Of a stretch of DNA of 64,000 bases, positions 43,274-57,032 are shown one piece after another; the first letter of the stretch is position 1; each line of letters starts with the position of its first letter. The stretch is from contig NC_092577.1 in assembly GCF_037975245.1 (NCBI RefSeq), forward strand, positions 5,120,001-5,184,000. Direction: 5' to 3'. A program made the position numbers and the translations under genes. Under the pieces are notes generated by a model, which did no database searches, was not told the origin of the DNA, and saw nothing but the letters and a program-made list of their open reading frames with translations. The DNA is from Apostichopus japonicus. Its lineage: Eukaryota > Echinodermata > Holothuroidea > Aspidochirotida > Stichopodidae.

Positions 43274-43834
43274 CTGAGAAATGAAAGAAAAAAAAAGAAA
43301 ATAATTTCAACCTAAATATAATCGATAGTAAAACAAATGATCTCCATAAAACTATAAGAACTCGATATTAACCCAGAACTCGTCATAAAGAATCAATAAT
43401 ATTGTAATATGTCGTGTTAATTAGAGGGCGGGAACAGATGGGGAGTTTAGTTCATGGGTCTGGGCGCAATTATATAGGGACCAAGAATTAGTAATTGCTT
43501 AGAAAAGATAAACAATATCAGTCCCGTTTTGATAAACATTCTTTTAGAGCAAAAGAGGTCGTCTCTTCGATTTTGGAAATGACCCACTAAGGGTAATATG
43601 CCATGTGAAACTATTCGTGGAATTGGCCGTTTTTACCAGAATTTCCTCCTTCTCACCAAACTTCTCCCCATAACAGTTGACAATACTCTCAATGCCGGTC
43701 TTTCCTTATAGAGAGATAGCTTGGTGTCTCACAACGTTTTAATTCAAACTGAATATCCTTTTGCATGTAATTGAAAAACAAACAAACATTGAATATCTCT
43801 GCTTGTGAATATCAATATATATATATATATATAT

Positions 43835-43903
<69 letters not shown>

Positions 43904-44569
43904 AATAAATATCGATTCAGATTAAATTTTCAGTGTCTTCGTTTTTTCGGATTAATAAAAATAAGGTGTAAACATGATAAGATTTACCTGAAATACGTTT
44001 GTCCACATGACAGCCTTGGCTCCACCCAGAGTTGTGTAGAACGAACAAGTAACCCCGACAAAAGCAACAGAATAGCTTAACTTGATTCCTGTCACGGTAG
44101 TCAACGCCAGAGCAGGGGCGTAAACGAGTATTCCAGTACAAAGTAAAATAAACAGAAAGTTCAGAGTGGCGCCACAAATACTCATAAGTTTACCAAATCT
44201 TAGTTCCAAATATTCATAAATAGTGGTCACTTTTAATCGATAGAAGATGGGCACGAATGTCCTGGCCACGATCAAAGCGACCAAGGGTTTGTTGAGGGCC
44301 ATCAGCCAAAAAGTTGGTCCATAAATGTAAGTTTCAGCTGGAACACCGAGATAGGTTATTGAGGTCATAGTGCTGACCAGTACCGATAGAGCCACTGGTA
44401 TCGGGTTAATGGACCGATTCTCCAACAGGAACTCCCTCGCGGTCTTGTAGCGGTCCCTCCGTAGGGCGTGATAGATCCCCAGTAATGCATGTATGGAGAG
44501 CAGACCGATGAATATGCAATAGTCAAACGCCCCAAAGGTCAAGGGGTCAGTGTCCGACGGTGACGGCAT
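41882..44569 (-). CDS. SLC5A8-like: SLC5-family sodium-coupled monocarboxylate-type transporter (whole gene, two exons)
   Basis: Exon 1 (44569-43988, 194 codons) and exon 2 (43273-41882, 464 codons) join in phase 0 to give 657 residues, close to the 600-660 usual for SLC5A5/A6/A8/A12. The family couples Na+ entry to uptake of lactate, short-chain fatty acids, nicotinate, iodide or vitamins at the plasma membrane (LeuT fold, 13 helices). Signature stretches: VSTMTSITYLGVPAETYIYG (TM2 region), EYLELRFGKLMSICGATLNF, ILVYAPALALTTVTG, FYTTLGGAKAVMWTNVFQ, DPYTSGKVASPDQLMPYF and FSASLSAVSSQLNSLA (Na+ site helix). The best match by eye is SLC5A8/SLC5A12; the exact orthologue is uncertain. The C-terminus ETEV fits a class I PDZ ligand, as in mammalian SLC5A8. 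The gene is divergent from the CUB/EGF gene. Confidence 0.9.
43810..43900. repeat. (TA)n microsatellite in the SLC5-like intron
   Basis: About 90 bp of TA with one ACATACATA break, in the only intron of the SLC5-like gene. Confidence 0.95.
43988..44569 (-). CDS. SLC5A8-like: SLC5-like exon 1 (TM1-TM5 region)
   Basis: Starts at ATG 44569-44567 (MPSPSDTDPLTFGAFDYCIF), a short extracellular N-terminus ahead of TM1 as in the family. It ends in phase 0 at TTTCAG|GTAAAT, right after the conserved WTNVFQ. A nearby upstream untranslated exon cannot be judged. Confidence 0.9.
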
Positions 44570-44925
44570 GGTTAGATATACATGAAAGGCAAGCTACTAT
44601 AGATTCTTCCTTGAACTGTTATGTACGGTTAAACACGTTGCATGCTATTCAACATCATTTTGTATGCAGCATCTGTTGGTTAAACAAACATAAATAAATA
44701 AATAAACACATTTGTGACTTTGAACTCATGTGTTTGACTTACGTATAGGTTATTTAACGGCGGGGATACTTTCATCGGTAGATCGAAGTTGCTATGGAAA
44801 GCCAAAAAGGACAAAAGTTGATGACGAACTTTAGATTTTATTGCTGACATCGTAACGAAGACGCTGGAGAAAATGAAAGACAAAACCAGATTTGAACGTT
44901 AATAAAAAGACAGATATTTTTCAGT

Positions 44926-45457
44926 GCAAGAAAAGACAAGAAAAGACAGACAAGACAAGACAAGAGAAGAGAAGAATAGAAAAGAAAAGAAAAGAAAAGA
45001 CAAGACAAGAAAAGAAAAGAAAAGAAAATACAAGACAAGACAAGACATGAAAAGACAAGAAAAGAAAAGACAAGACAAGACAAGAAAAGAAAAGAAAAGA
45101 CAAGAAAAGACAAGACAACACAAGACAAGAAAAGAAAAGAAAATACAAGACAAGACAAGACATGAAAAGACAAGAAAAGAAAAGAAAAGACAAGACAAGA
45201 AAAGACAAGACAACACAAGACAAGAAAAGACAAGAAAAGACAAGTAAAGAAAAGAAAAGAAAAGACAAGACAAGACAAGACAAGAAGAGAAGAGACGAGA
45301 CGAGACGAGACGAGACGAGACGAGACGAGACGAGACGAAAAGAAAAGAAAAGAAAAGAAAAGAAAAGAAAAGAAAAGAAAAGAAAAGAAAAGAAAAGAAA
45401 AGAAAAGAAAAGAAAAGAAAAGAAAAGAAAAGAAAAGAAAAGAAAAGAAAAGAAAAT
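44926..45457. repeat. Polypurine (AAAGA/CAAGA)n array
   Basis: More than 500 bp of AAAAGA and CAAGA pentamers with a GAGAC block near 45296-45335. Very few T bases occur on the plus strand throughout. Long charged open frames here are repeat artefacts. Confidence 0.96.
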
Positions 45458-46232
45458 GTATTTTCCTGAGAGAAACAAAATGGAGCGTTGTATGGTAATA
45501 TCGTAATGTAATGTGTCACAATTATAGATATAATTAGAAGCATATTCTTATAATCTTTTTTTAAAAAGAAAGGCGTTAATATACGCACAGCTAGCTCAGT
45601 GATTGACGGCCGTGGTCAACCTTGTTAAATATTAATTAGCTACGCACGCCCTTAATCAAAATAACATTTAACAACCCTCCACAAAAAACAAAAACAAACA
45701 AAAAACAAAGAGAATCTTTGATAGAATTACAATCGGCATAATCACCTTATATCTATTCGTTATTGCTGTTGTTGTTGTTGTGCAGCCAGCAGGAAATGAA
45801 GCACCGAGAAGGAAATGGTGAAAATACAGTGTTTTGTGTAGTTATTGGAGATCGTTTGGAAATAATTAGCTGTCAGGAATATGTAAATGTAGAAAATTGA
45901 AGAGTTTATTAATATATTAGTTACCAAATATTGTGAGTTTTGTTGTTGTAAATTTCGAGGTATGTGACTTTCTATGCCTTGGGGGAAGAACTTTTTCGTC
46001 TGCCATAGTTATGAATATGCAAACCAAGGAAAACATCTGAAATGTTTGTATATGTTTCAGATGTCACTTTTTAAAAAAAAAAATCTTGGACTCACTGATC
46101 AACGCCATGTTTATTAAGGCTTGCAGGCTCGGGTACAGAGGTGGGTCACACAACAGTTAAGAAAAAAAAAATAGTTTTCAGTGCAATCTTGTGTTTAGAC
46201 CAAATACCGACCTAATTAATAGTCATAGTACG

Positions 46233-46525
46233 ATTGAGAATAGAATAGAATAGAAAAGATTAGAATAGAATAGAATAGAATGGAATGGAATAGGATAGGA
46301 TAGAATGGAATAGAATGGAATAGAAAAGATTAGAATAGAATAGATTAGAATAGGATAGAATGGAATAGGATAGGATAGAATAGAATAGAATAGAATAGAA
46401 TAGGATAGAATAGAATAGAATAGGATAGGATAGGATAGAATGGAATGGAATAGAATGGAATGGAATAGAAGTAATAGAATGGAATAGAAGTAATAGAATG
46501 GAATAGAATATAATAGAATAGAGAG
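46233..46525. repeat. (AATAG)n pentanucleotide array
   Basis: ATAGAATAGAATAGAATGGA and GATAGGATAG variants over about 290 bp. Confidence 0.95.
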
Positions 46526-48056
46526 AGGTGCCAGGAGAGAGAGGTGGGTGGAGAGAGAGGGTGGAGAGAGAGATAAAGAAAAAGGCAGCACAAACTTAAA
46601 AGTAAAGACCCACACCCACTTAAATATTCACACAAAACAAACGGACCTGACCGCCATCCACCCCCAACCCCCCCCCCCCCCCCCCTCTACACACTCCTCG
46701 ACGCAGGGACCTAGAAAAAAAAAAACCGTTCTATACCACGTACGTGGAATATTAATAACATTTATTCAAGCTCATACTCACACTAGCAGTTCGTTGCCCC
46801 CTCTACCCTCCCCTCTCCCGTCCCCCTCCCCTCCTCCATATAGGCTTCACTTACATGTATAGCTTACTCACCTAGCTGCCTGCAAAGAATAGCTGAGAAT
46901 GGTCAAATCACACATGAAACCTACTCACAACGATACTAGTACAGTTTATCTGTATGTTACAATATACGAGAAGTTCATATGTACCACAGATTCTTCCATA
47001 GACCCCATACGCAATAAATATGCACCGCGAGGTTTGTAACCAATATTATCTTCAGAATAAAGATTGCAATCGGTTTTATTGCTAACTTTGGAATTGAATC
47101 GATATACCTGCAGGGAACAAAGTTCGTCCTGTGAGTATGTTTGTTTATTATTCTTGAAGATTTAGTTTTTATCGTCTGCCAGTCACTGTTTCAGGAGTGT
47201 TTATCTTTTGCGGCTCGTATTTTACCATGATAGAGGACCATATAACAGTCACTATATACATGATTGCAGCACTTAACCAATGTTTAACCAATGGCTATTA
47301 ATGGGTATTTCATTATTGTTTAGACGGGTGTATAGCCGATAGCACAAATGCCATATAAACGTCTCACTATTGTGAGTGATGTGTAGGGACACAGTACTTA
47401 ATTATAGGAAAAGATTTAAATGGTATTTAAAAACATTTAAATAGATTTAAAATATGTGATCTAGTAACCTACACTATAAAGCTATTTTATAAAAGTAAAA
47501 CAAATAATACTTAGAAACAATATAGCCCTCTTTTTATTCAGTGCAGATCAATTTTAAAATAACAATTAAAAAAACATAAATATATATATTCAGCATAAAT
47601 TAAAACCTAAAATCCCCCCAAAAATGTGGTTACAACTTAAATTTCAAACTTCCCGACAATCTTGGACGGTGTATGTCGGTGCAGTAACTCATCAAGTATA
47701 ATTTGAAACAAACTAATCAAGGGTAACACGCCATATTACGTGTAAACTGAAATAAATCCAGGAATTAAATTAAAGTCACTCACCTGAAACGAGTGAACAA
47801 TTTCAAAGCACGCTATTTACACAGATATTTCAGTAATATTAACAACCTGATGCCTAGCAGATTGGTCAGTAATGGTCAAGTGTTTTGACCGTGCGTGGTA
47901 CAAAGCCTTTAGAATAACAGTATAGTTAACTGATATAATCTCTGTGTGAATTGGATGCAACAAGCTGGAGTTCATCGTAGACTATACTTTACTAACTGTT
48001 TTAAATCATCAAATGTTAGAATTCGCTGAAGATCTCTACAATCTTTGATAAGGAAA

Positions 48057-48189
48057 ATGGCCAATTTCCAACGTCAAATGGATCTTCATCTTTGTTTCTC
48101 ATTGGTGACTTATTTTATTCTTAAATGGGTCTTGCTGTTACATGTGGGTTACATTGACGTTGCCTCCGGTTCTTGTGATTTAGCTACCT
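48057..48189 (+). CDS. CUB/EGF gene exon 1: signal peptide
   Basis: ATG at 48057 ([20 protein letters not shown]); a second in-frame ATG at 48078 gives a more typical signal peptide. The hydrophobic stretch [20 protein letters not shown] is followed by [13 protein letters not shown]. The donor is ACCT|GTAAGC in phase 1; joining to exon 2 creates a cysteine codon (T|GT). A (TA)n tract begins about 50 bp into the intron. Confidence 0.65.
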
Positions 48190-48238
48190 GTAAGCAGTTT
48201 CTCAATTTGTCATTTATTTTAATTTTTATTGACGAACG

Positions 48239-48290
<52 letters not shown>

Positions 48291-48377
48291 TATATATATT
48301 TATATACATATATGTATATATATATTTATATGTATATATATATATATATGTATGTATATATATATGTATATATATAT

Positions 48378-48449
<72 letters not shown>

Positions 48450-51400
48450 AGAGATCTCTTGAACCACTAGGCTATGTACGCTGATTGTAGGTCCAGAGGT
48501 TCGAAACCGGTAAGGAAGATCGTAATTCCACTGTAGGCGTTTGTCACCTATATCGAACAATACTAGTTCTGTTTTTGGTGACATATTTTGCCCTACTCTA
48601 GAGATCAAACATGATGCTATCCAGCTCGAAAATCATTTGTGATTCCTAAAGCCGGATCTCGAAAGAGATACTTTGAACAGACTTTATGTTAATGCAATGG
48701 AAGTAAACGACAAAGGCAAATGAATATATATAAATGAAAATCGTAATGAGTTGGAAAATCAAGAACAGTGAAAAAACTTTCAGCCTCCACCGGGATTCGA
48801 ACCATATATATATATATATGTCTAGATTAGTTGAGACTAGTGGAACACCAGTAGTTGTTACTCAGAGTTTCACGCGTTGAGCGATCATCAGACAACAACA
48901 TAATATGAATATTTAAAAGCTACGAACATCATTTGACCAATACGTAATACAACACCATGCTTGATTTGTGTAGATTGTCTATGACAGTTGTACCCTGGAG
49001 CTGTTAGAGTACCAGCTTAGTCGACGTTTTGAATCTATTTTAGCAACGGCTCATTAAACCTCAATAAACCTGCATCTCTGATTGGTTGAATTCAAACTAG
49101 TGGGTTGGGGGAACTGTATGCGAATAATATTAAATGTGTAATTTGTCGGAGGACACTTTTCTCATTATCTGCATGTGTCCTTAATTACTCGTCAATTAAT
49201 GCTTTTGGCAGGGAAAACTTGGCTAATATCTTAGTTTGCTGTTTTGTGATTTTTATTCGTAAAAAACTCGATGGACTTGGCAAAAACGTAGAAAACAGTA
49301 ACAAAACGCAAAATGTTGCCTTAGAGATTGTGTGTTCTATACGTGTCTTATTGAAAGGTTTATACCCGAAACGTTGTAATTTTAATACATTTACTTTTGC
49401 ATAGTATCAACCGTGTTTTCGACCGATTTATATATATATATATTTAAATTTATTAAATTATTATTAAAATTAATTCAGACCTATGTAAAATAGGATGCAG
49501 TGAAGATAGGCATTCTAATATTGAATATATTAGCGTACATTAAATACAGTATACTTTCACATACATTGCGATGTTGGCGTCTGCTATCAAAATCGATGAG
49601 CATATATTTTATTTTAAAATCGCCCTTCGAAAGATACTAATCCAAAGAAAAAAAAGGAAAAAACTAGCTACCTTTCAAAAAATAAACAATCAAGAAAATG
49701 AAGATATTTTGCCAATGCTGCACTAAACGGTATCTTATGTTACCGATGAGTATAGTCGCCCCACTACTTAAGTAGCATTATCGACACACAGGCACTGAAC
49801 CAGTGTGCGATTCGAATAAAGGCTTATAGGTCTGTTGTTACGCTTTCGGCCCTTCGGCTGTCACCCGAAGTACTATTTTATGCTATGTTGCCCGAAAGTG
49901 TTGTGAATGGGTATTATCATTAAATAGTATCCACACTGGAGTCCCTAACAATCGTCCAGTATAACGACATTACATTTACATCGCCGATGTCCCCCTCAGA
50001 AGTGTTGTTTTTATACTGTGTATCCTAATGGTGTAATGCAGAGTAAACAAAAATCATTAACAAAAACAACAACAAAAGGGACGATACTTTCTTTTTTTAT
50101 CATATACCGATTTTAGGTCCGATCGTTTGTTCTGGATGCCCTGCCCCTGGAGGTGATATTGTCACGGTAGACCCTTCCGGGCCCCCGCATTCTTGTCAAG
50201 AGGTCCTTATTCAACAAGCTGGGTACCCTCATGGTTACACTGGCCAAGCCTGTGTGTGGCCGTTCGACACTAACAATATCGAAACGACTTTTGGAGTTAC
50301 TGTTTTCGATTTTGACGGAGGTGATGGAGATATTTTAAGGATCGAGCGAGTGTTGATTAAAGCAAGCGGAAAAAGAAAGAATTCCGATCTGTTCGACGGA
50401 GATACTAGCGACTTTGACGCACTCTCCGGTTCAACGTTTTGGGACAGAGGTCACGAGTTGACGATATCTTTCACTCCAGTTGAGCAGAGGTACAGCAATA
50501 GAGGTTTATCCCTACGCATCATGTTTGCAGATACAGGTGAGCTTGGCCCTATATGACTATATTAACTGGATTTAGGTTGAAAGTTTTTTTTTTAAGTTGT
50601 TTGGTTTTACGTCTGATTGTAATTTGCGCGTTTCTTTCTCTGACGTCACAGTATATTATAATGTCAGAGGTCAGGGATAGATAATATTATTGACATTTTG
50701 ACATTTTTTTGATCAATAAGTTTATAATTTAAAAGACTCGTTGATACACATCTCATGAGATCGACTGAACTCTGACTGTTAAAAAACACAATCTTGTTCA
50801 ACTGGATTGAGCTTCCGCATCTTTAGATCGAACGTTACTCAGCTAGACGGAATAATTTAGTTCATTGCAAAAAAGAATTATCGATATCACCTATACGCGT
50901 ATGTCAAATTGTATATGACTTATACTTATTGAATATGTACGAAACAAATGGCTGTCATAGTTTGTGCCTGTTTTGCCTGTTTATTAATACACAACCTTCA
51001 TATATAACCCCCCCCCCCCCCCGCCGGCCGCGAATTTTTTTCCCCAAACAGGTTTGCAAGTGTGCGTAAATAGTCGTTCATGATTGGTCGGAAAAGTTAC
51101 GTCATCACCATAGAAACCTTCACTTCGAGGTTCTGCATCCATTTGTTGCAACGAAGATATACCCGTTCAAAATTACCCGTAGCTTTACGTACATATATTT
51201 AGATATGTTTGGAATTGGTTTAGACATATTTAGCACACTAGTATTGTATGATCTACTTTGATCGAAGTTTTCTGTGAAGGCATTAATCGATAACATCGCA
51301 CAGTGAAAGTAATTCGTACAGGGTACATCACACATGCGCTGTAGGCCTATATGTATAATAACTCTGTACACAGTGCAGTGACGGAAATATATCATACTAT

Positions 51401-52328
51401 ATACACTATACTGTTTTGCGTATATTCACTCAAGACCCGTGAACTAGCGTAGTGAAGTTGCTTTTAGTGTAGGCCTACCCATTCCACGAAACAAATTCTG
51501 ATTTCAATAGAACGGCTCACGAATCGTGGATAACGTAAACACGAACCAAATATAATGTAGCGTATGTATCATAAGTGAGGTCAACATGTAATCCAAGCAT
51601 TAAACTCTGTACACAGTGCAGTGACGGAAATATATCACACTATACACAATACTGTTTTGCGTATATTCACTCAAGACTCGTGAACTCGCGTCGTGAAGTT
51701 GCTTTTAGTGTAGGCCTACCCATTCCACGAAACGAATTCTGATTTCAATAGAACGGCTCACGAATCGTGGATAACGAAAACACGGACCAAATAGAATGTA
51801 GCGTATGTATCGTAAGTGAGGTCAACATGTAATCCAAGCATTAAAAGTAAAGTTAGGGCGTTTGAAGGGAAACCCCTTAACTAGACTCAATCAAGTGTCA
51901 GTGTGTATCTCAGTATATGTCTTCGAACTTCCAAGCGATGGTTATTATTTATGCTGACGTCACGAGCAATCTGATTGGCTGAAAACGTAATTGCAAACCT
52001 GTTTGGGGAAAAAAAATTCGCCCGCCGGCCCCAACGCACACATAATTCTAGTAACATATGGAGGGCTGATCTGAACGCTTACATTTAAAGTATACTTAGT
52101 TATAGTCAGAGACATACAATATACATGGCTTGATCAGTTTGCTTGCTACTGTGAAAAAAATTACTAAACAGACGAATTCATAACTCAAAGGTTGTTTCAA
52201 CTAATGACTAGTTAGGGAGTCTATACAACTGCCCATATGTTTCACTAGTAAGTATATCTTACCTTGTTAAGATGGTTCAAATTTCAGAGTTTAAGCGTTT
52301 TGCAGTAAAGTGTCATCCACTTTTTGTT

Positions 52329-52372
<44 letters not shown>

Positions 52373-52754
52373 AATGCAATGGAGGTATATAAATGAAAAT
52401 CGTAATGAGTTGGAAAATCAAGAACAGTGAAAAAACTTTCAGCCTCCACCGGGATTCGAACCACGGGCCTCCCGCTCTGTACGCGGACACCCTAACCACT
52501 AGGCTATGGACGCTGATTGTATGTCCAGAGGTTCGAAACCGGTAAGGAAGATCGTAATTCCACTGTAGGCGTTTGTCACCTATATCGAACAATACTAGTT
52601 CTGTTTTTGGTGACATATTTTGCCCTACTCTAGAGATCAAACATGATGCTATCCAACTCGAAAATCATTTGTGATTCCTAAAGCCGGATCTCGAAAGAGA
52701 TACTTTGAACAGACTTTATGTTAATGCAATTGCATACATACATATATATATATA

Positions 52755-52823
<69 letters not shown>

Positions 52824-55800
52824 TATATTATTATTATTATATTATTATTATTATTATTATATATATAGACTGGCTATACTCAATACTCAATATAGACGTA
52901 ATTGATCGAGATCAGGAAAATGTGACCTTTGCTATATAACATTCAAGGCATATTAGAAATTGTCTTTACAGTTGTGTTACATTCACATAGAGGTAACATA
53001 TTTTTTTCTAGGTTTCCCTTTGGTCAGTTCACAACACATGAGATTCTGTAACTTAAAATGTACGAAAAGAATTGAAAAATCTAAATACACTGTGTATAAA
53101 CTCAGTGCTATATAGACCTAATTATTTATTATTAAACTATGTGTAACAGTTTCAGCCTCTGAAGGAAATCCTGCTAGGATCAAACCGTCATAAGAGGCCT
53201 CTTACTTTTACACAGGTTCTTTAGTGGATAATCAGTTGGCTAACAGTTTTGGTTTAGTTTTATTATAATTAAACTACGACTTGTTACTAAACTGAATATT
53301 ATTATAAATAATATTGCTAGCCTGCTGGCTCAGTTATAAAGGGTTGAACCTGTACTAGGTTTATAGGTTTTATAGCAGCAGCAGCAGGTGAACACCGTTT
53401 GTCTTTTCTAAACGGAATATCTTCGTTTGCGCTGAAAATAGCCTTTTTTTGCCCTTTCTACGATTTGGTACATTGCACTTTTCTGAATAACCTTTTTGTG
53501 TGTTCCCAAAAGTTCCATCGACAGTATTCTCCAGTCCAATAGGCATACCATTAAAATGTATAATTGGTGGTTTTTCGACGCCTCTATTCCGTTCAAATTT
53601 ATGCTCCATTGAATCTTTTCACTTGTACGTTTCCATTGATTTATGGCAGATTGCATAATTTTCTTATGGGACTCTGTAAAACTTGATCAAACCTAGCACT
53701 TTTGTACAAGAAATTTTGTTTTCGCCTAAAAGGGAAAGGAAAGAATATTAAGCGCTCACGTGACTGCATATCATCCCGTGACGTCAATGTGCGGAGTCGG
53801 TTCAGGAAAACTTTCGGTCAAGCTATTCACTTCAGCAATAACACTACGCCGATATGACTCTACCATACTGCTAATACCAAAAGGGCAACGAATTGTGTAG
53901 TAGTAGGTTGGACAAAACACTTTTGAAAAACGAAATTTAAGTTTCTTTACGTTTCCCAGTCATCAAACTGACGTATAGGCAGTATCGTCTGCGCATACGT
54001 CTACGTAAAGTCTCCCTAAGTTTGATATTTGCTTAAACTCATTAGCCACGATTGCCTTGTATTTCTAATGCGCATACTCAATTGTTTGTCTTCAGCCGTG
54101 ACTTACCCCATATAGGTGCATGAAAAAAGATATGGTAGGCCATACGGGAAATAATTGCTGGTTTATTGTCCGTACGTATTAAAATTATTACCTGTATTAA
54201 TTCAATTTAATACCGGCTTTAATTCTCAGCCAATGACCATGCAGCCTCATATGCCAATATTAAATATAATTAGTACCGGCATTAGATAGTATTAATACCG
54301 GCATTAGATAGTATTAATACCGGCATTAGATAGAATTAACACCGGCATTAAATAAAATGAATACCGGCATCAAATAGACCATCTTTGTTAGGTGTCACTG
54401 CAATTTTAGTTGCGCTATAGTGTAATATGCAATTTCGGTTAGCGTAAAGCTAATCTCCCCAGAGGCCCTGAAATCAAATAGCAAAAGTAGAATAAAAATT
54501 AAATAAGAACAATAAAAATACAAATGTGAATAATAAGATGGCAATGGTAAGGGATTAAGTACATTTATAATTGACAACGGCATAAAATGTAACATGAAAC
54601 ATGCGGGGGGGGGGGGGGTGGTGACGTGGATTGAGGGAAAGGAATAGGGAATCGAGGGGACGAGGGGGTGGCAGCAGGCCCAGGTTCCTCCAGCTATGAA
54701 TATTGTTAAGACGGAAAGCAGTTCAACTTTTAAAGATATAGAATTGTGATTGTGATAATCGAAACCATTCTGTGCTTGGTTATTTTTCATCCAGCGTTGA
54801 AGTGAGACTTTTTTTTCGCTATGGATGTTAATTAACTACATTATATCATTGACAGCCGTAATTCGTCACATTAAAACGAATATTCCAGTGGCATCATCGT
54901 CATCGTCGTCATCGTCATCGCTATCGTCATCGGGGGGGGGGGGGCACTGGGGGCACGTGCCCCCACTTTTTTTACCAAAATAGCAAATGTGCCCTAAGGA
55001 CAAATATAATGTGCCCCCTTTGATGAAGAACTGTCTTTTGGATATCTTAAGCCTTTATTAATTTCAATATTTTATTTGAATTATTTATTTGTAGTCTGTA
55101 CATGCTATTTGTAAAAATGGCATCCCATATCTTCTTTTTTTAGCATGGTGAACAATAAACAATCTCAATAAATAGTATTGATAGCATACTAACACATCAC
55201 ATATATTTAAGTGATATGGCCGGTGTGTATCGGTTTATAGCATATAACGAGTGGTTGTTGTGGAATGAGAAAGTGACCCTCTGATGTTGTGCCCCCCCCC
55301 ACACACACTTGTTGGAAGCTTCCTACCCCCTGATCATAATCATATACTATTATATACTATTGACCTTGTAAAGGACGGGGTTACAAAACTTATAAGGTTC
55401 TCTCTCCACCTCTAACTCCACCCATCTCTCCTTTTGTCATTTATTTTCCATTCTAGAGGCGTCTGCAGCGTGCACTACAACCGATTCATTTACCCTGACA
55501 TCAATTCTACCTTCTGCAGCGATAGTATCCCCTAATCACCCTAACTCGTATCCTGTGGGTGCCGAGTGTTATTACAGTATTACTAGTCCTGGAGGCACAC
55601 AAATTGTCGCGGAATTCATCGGTGAACTGAACATAAAGACGTACGAGGATTTTCTTTATGTGTATGACACCTCAGTTATGACACCTTTGCTTCTGAGAAT
55701 CATATCCCACAACGACGTGGAACGCTTCGAGAAGTTTCATACCGGTACAAACGGGTTACGACTAGTTTTTCAAGACAATCCTTCTGACGTCAAAAGAGGA

Positions 55801-56752
55801 TTCTTTGTAAGGATGAGCTATCAAGGTTGGTATCATAAAACAAAATACCCTATCGGCTCCTAGGACCCCGAATTCCCAATTTGAACGATGTCTTATAGAG
55901 TCACTTTCTTTTGTTTATCCGCTCGAATAGGGAGGATGAGATGGTTGCCATCGCTTGTATCACTATCTCAGTTGCCGATGGCCGCGATTGCCAAGGCAAA
56001 ATTAATGCTCAGGAGTAGCGAATCTCGGAGGGTGGGGCGGGGGGGGGGGGGTAGGGGATCATACATGATGACGTAATCGAGGGCTACTGTAAGTGTATAT
56101 CAGGGAGCAGGATAAAATGTTAAATAGCTGTCTTTATGTGTTGTTTATACATATAGATATACATATAGAAGGAAAATCCAGAACAGTGAAAAAACTTCCA
56201 GCCTCCACCGGGATGAGAATCCCGCCCCCCCCCCCCGCTTTGTACGCGGACACCCTAACCAACTAGGCTATGGACGCTGATTGTATGTCCAGAGGTTCGA
56301 AACCGGCAAGGAAGGTCGTAATTCCACTGTAGGCGTTTGTCACCTGTATCGAACAATACTAGTTCTTTTTTTGGTGACATATGTTGCCTTACTCTAGAGA
56401 TCAAACATGATGCTAACCAACTCGAAAATCATCTGTGATTCCTAAAGCCGGATCTCGAAAGAGACTTTTTGTTAATGAAATGGAGGTAAACGACATAGGC
56501 AAATGAATATATATAACAGGGGTGCACTCTATACAATCATAATACTTGAGTAATAAGCCCTCAATAACAGTTATACCAAGCCAATTTATACGCATTCACA
56601 CACCAGTAGAATCACTGTGGCCGAGTGGTGCGGACTTCGGTCTGTGACACAAGATCCGGGGGTTCGATTCCTACCTTCGCCTGATGAGTCCCAAAAGGAC
56701 GAAACCGGTTGTGAAGCCGATTTTTTGTTGGTGTATATATATATATACATAT

Positions 56753-56789
<37 letters not shown>

Positions 56790-56976
56790 ATATATATCGA
56801 ATATGTATCGAATATATATCGAATATATATATATATTGAATATATATATTGAATATATATATTGAATATATATATATATTGAATATATATATATATTGAA
56901 TATATATATATCGAATATATATATATCGAATATATATATATCGAATATATATATATCGAATATATATATATATATC

Positions 56977-57032
<56 letters not shown>

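Larger units (their letters stand above)
44570..48056. other. Divergent intergenic region between SLC5-like and CUB/EGF genes
   Basis: 3.5 kb that must hold both promoters. It contains a 530-bp polypurine array (44926-45457), a pentamer array (46233-46525) and C-rich tracts near 46660 and 46810. No TATA box can be placed with confidence. No gene signature in it. Confidence 0.6.

Noticed and set aside
44838-45588. Large open frames rich in Lys/Arg/Glu or Phe/Ser/Leu
   Set aside because: Artefact of the polypurine pentamer array; no conserved motif.
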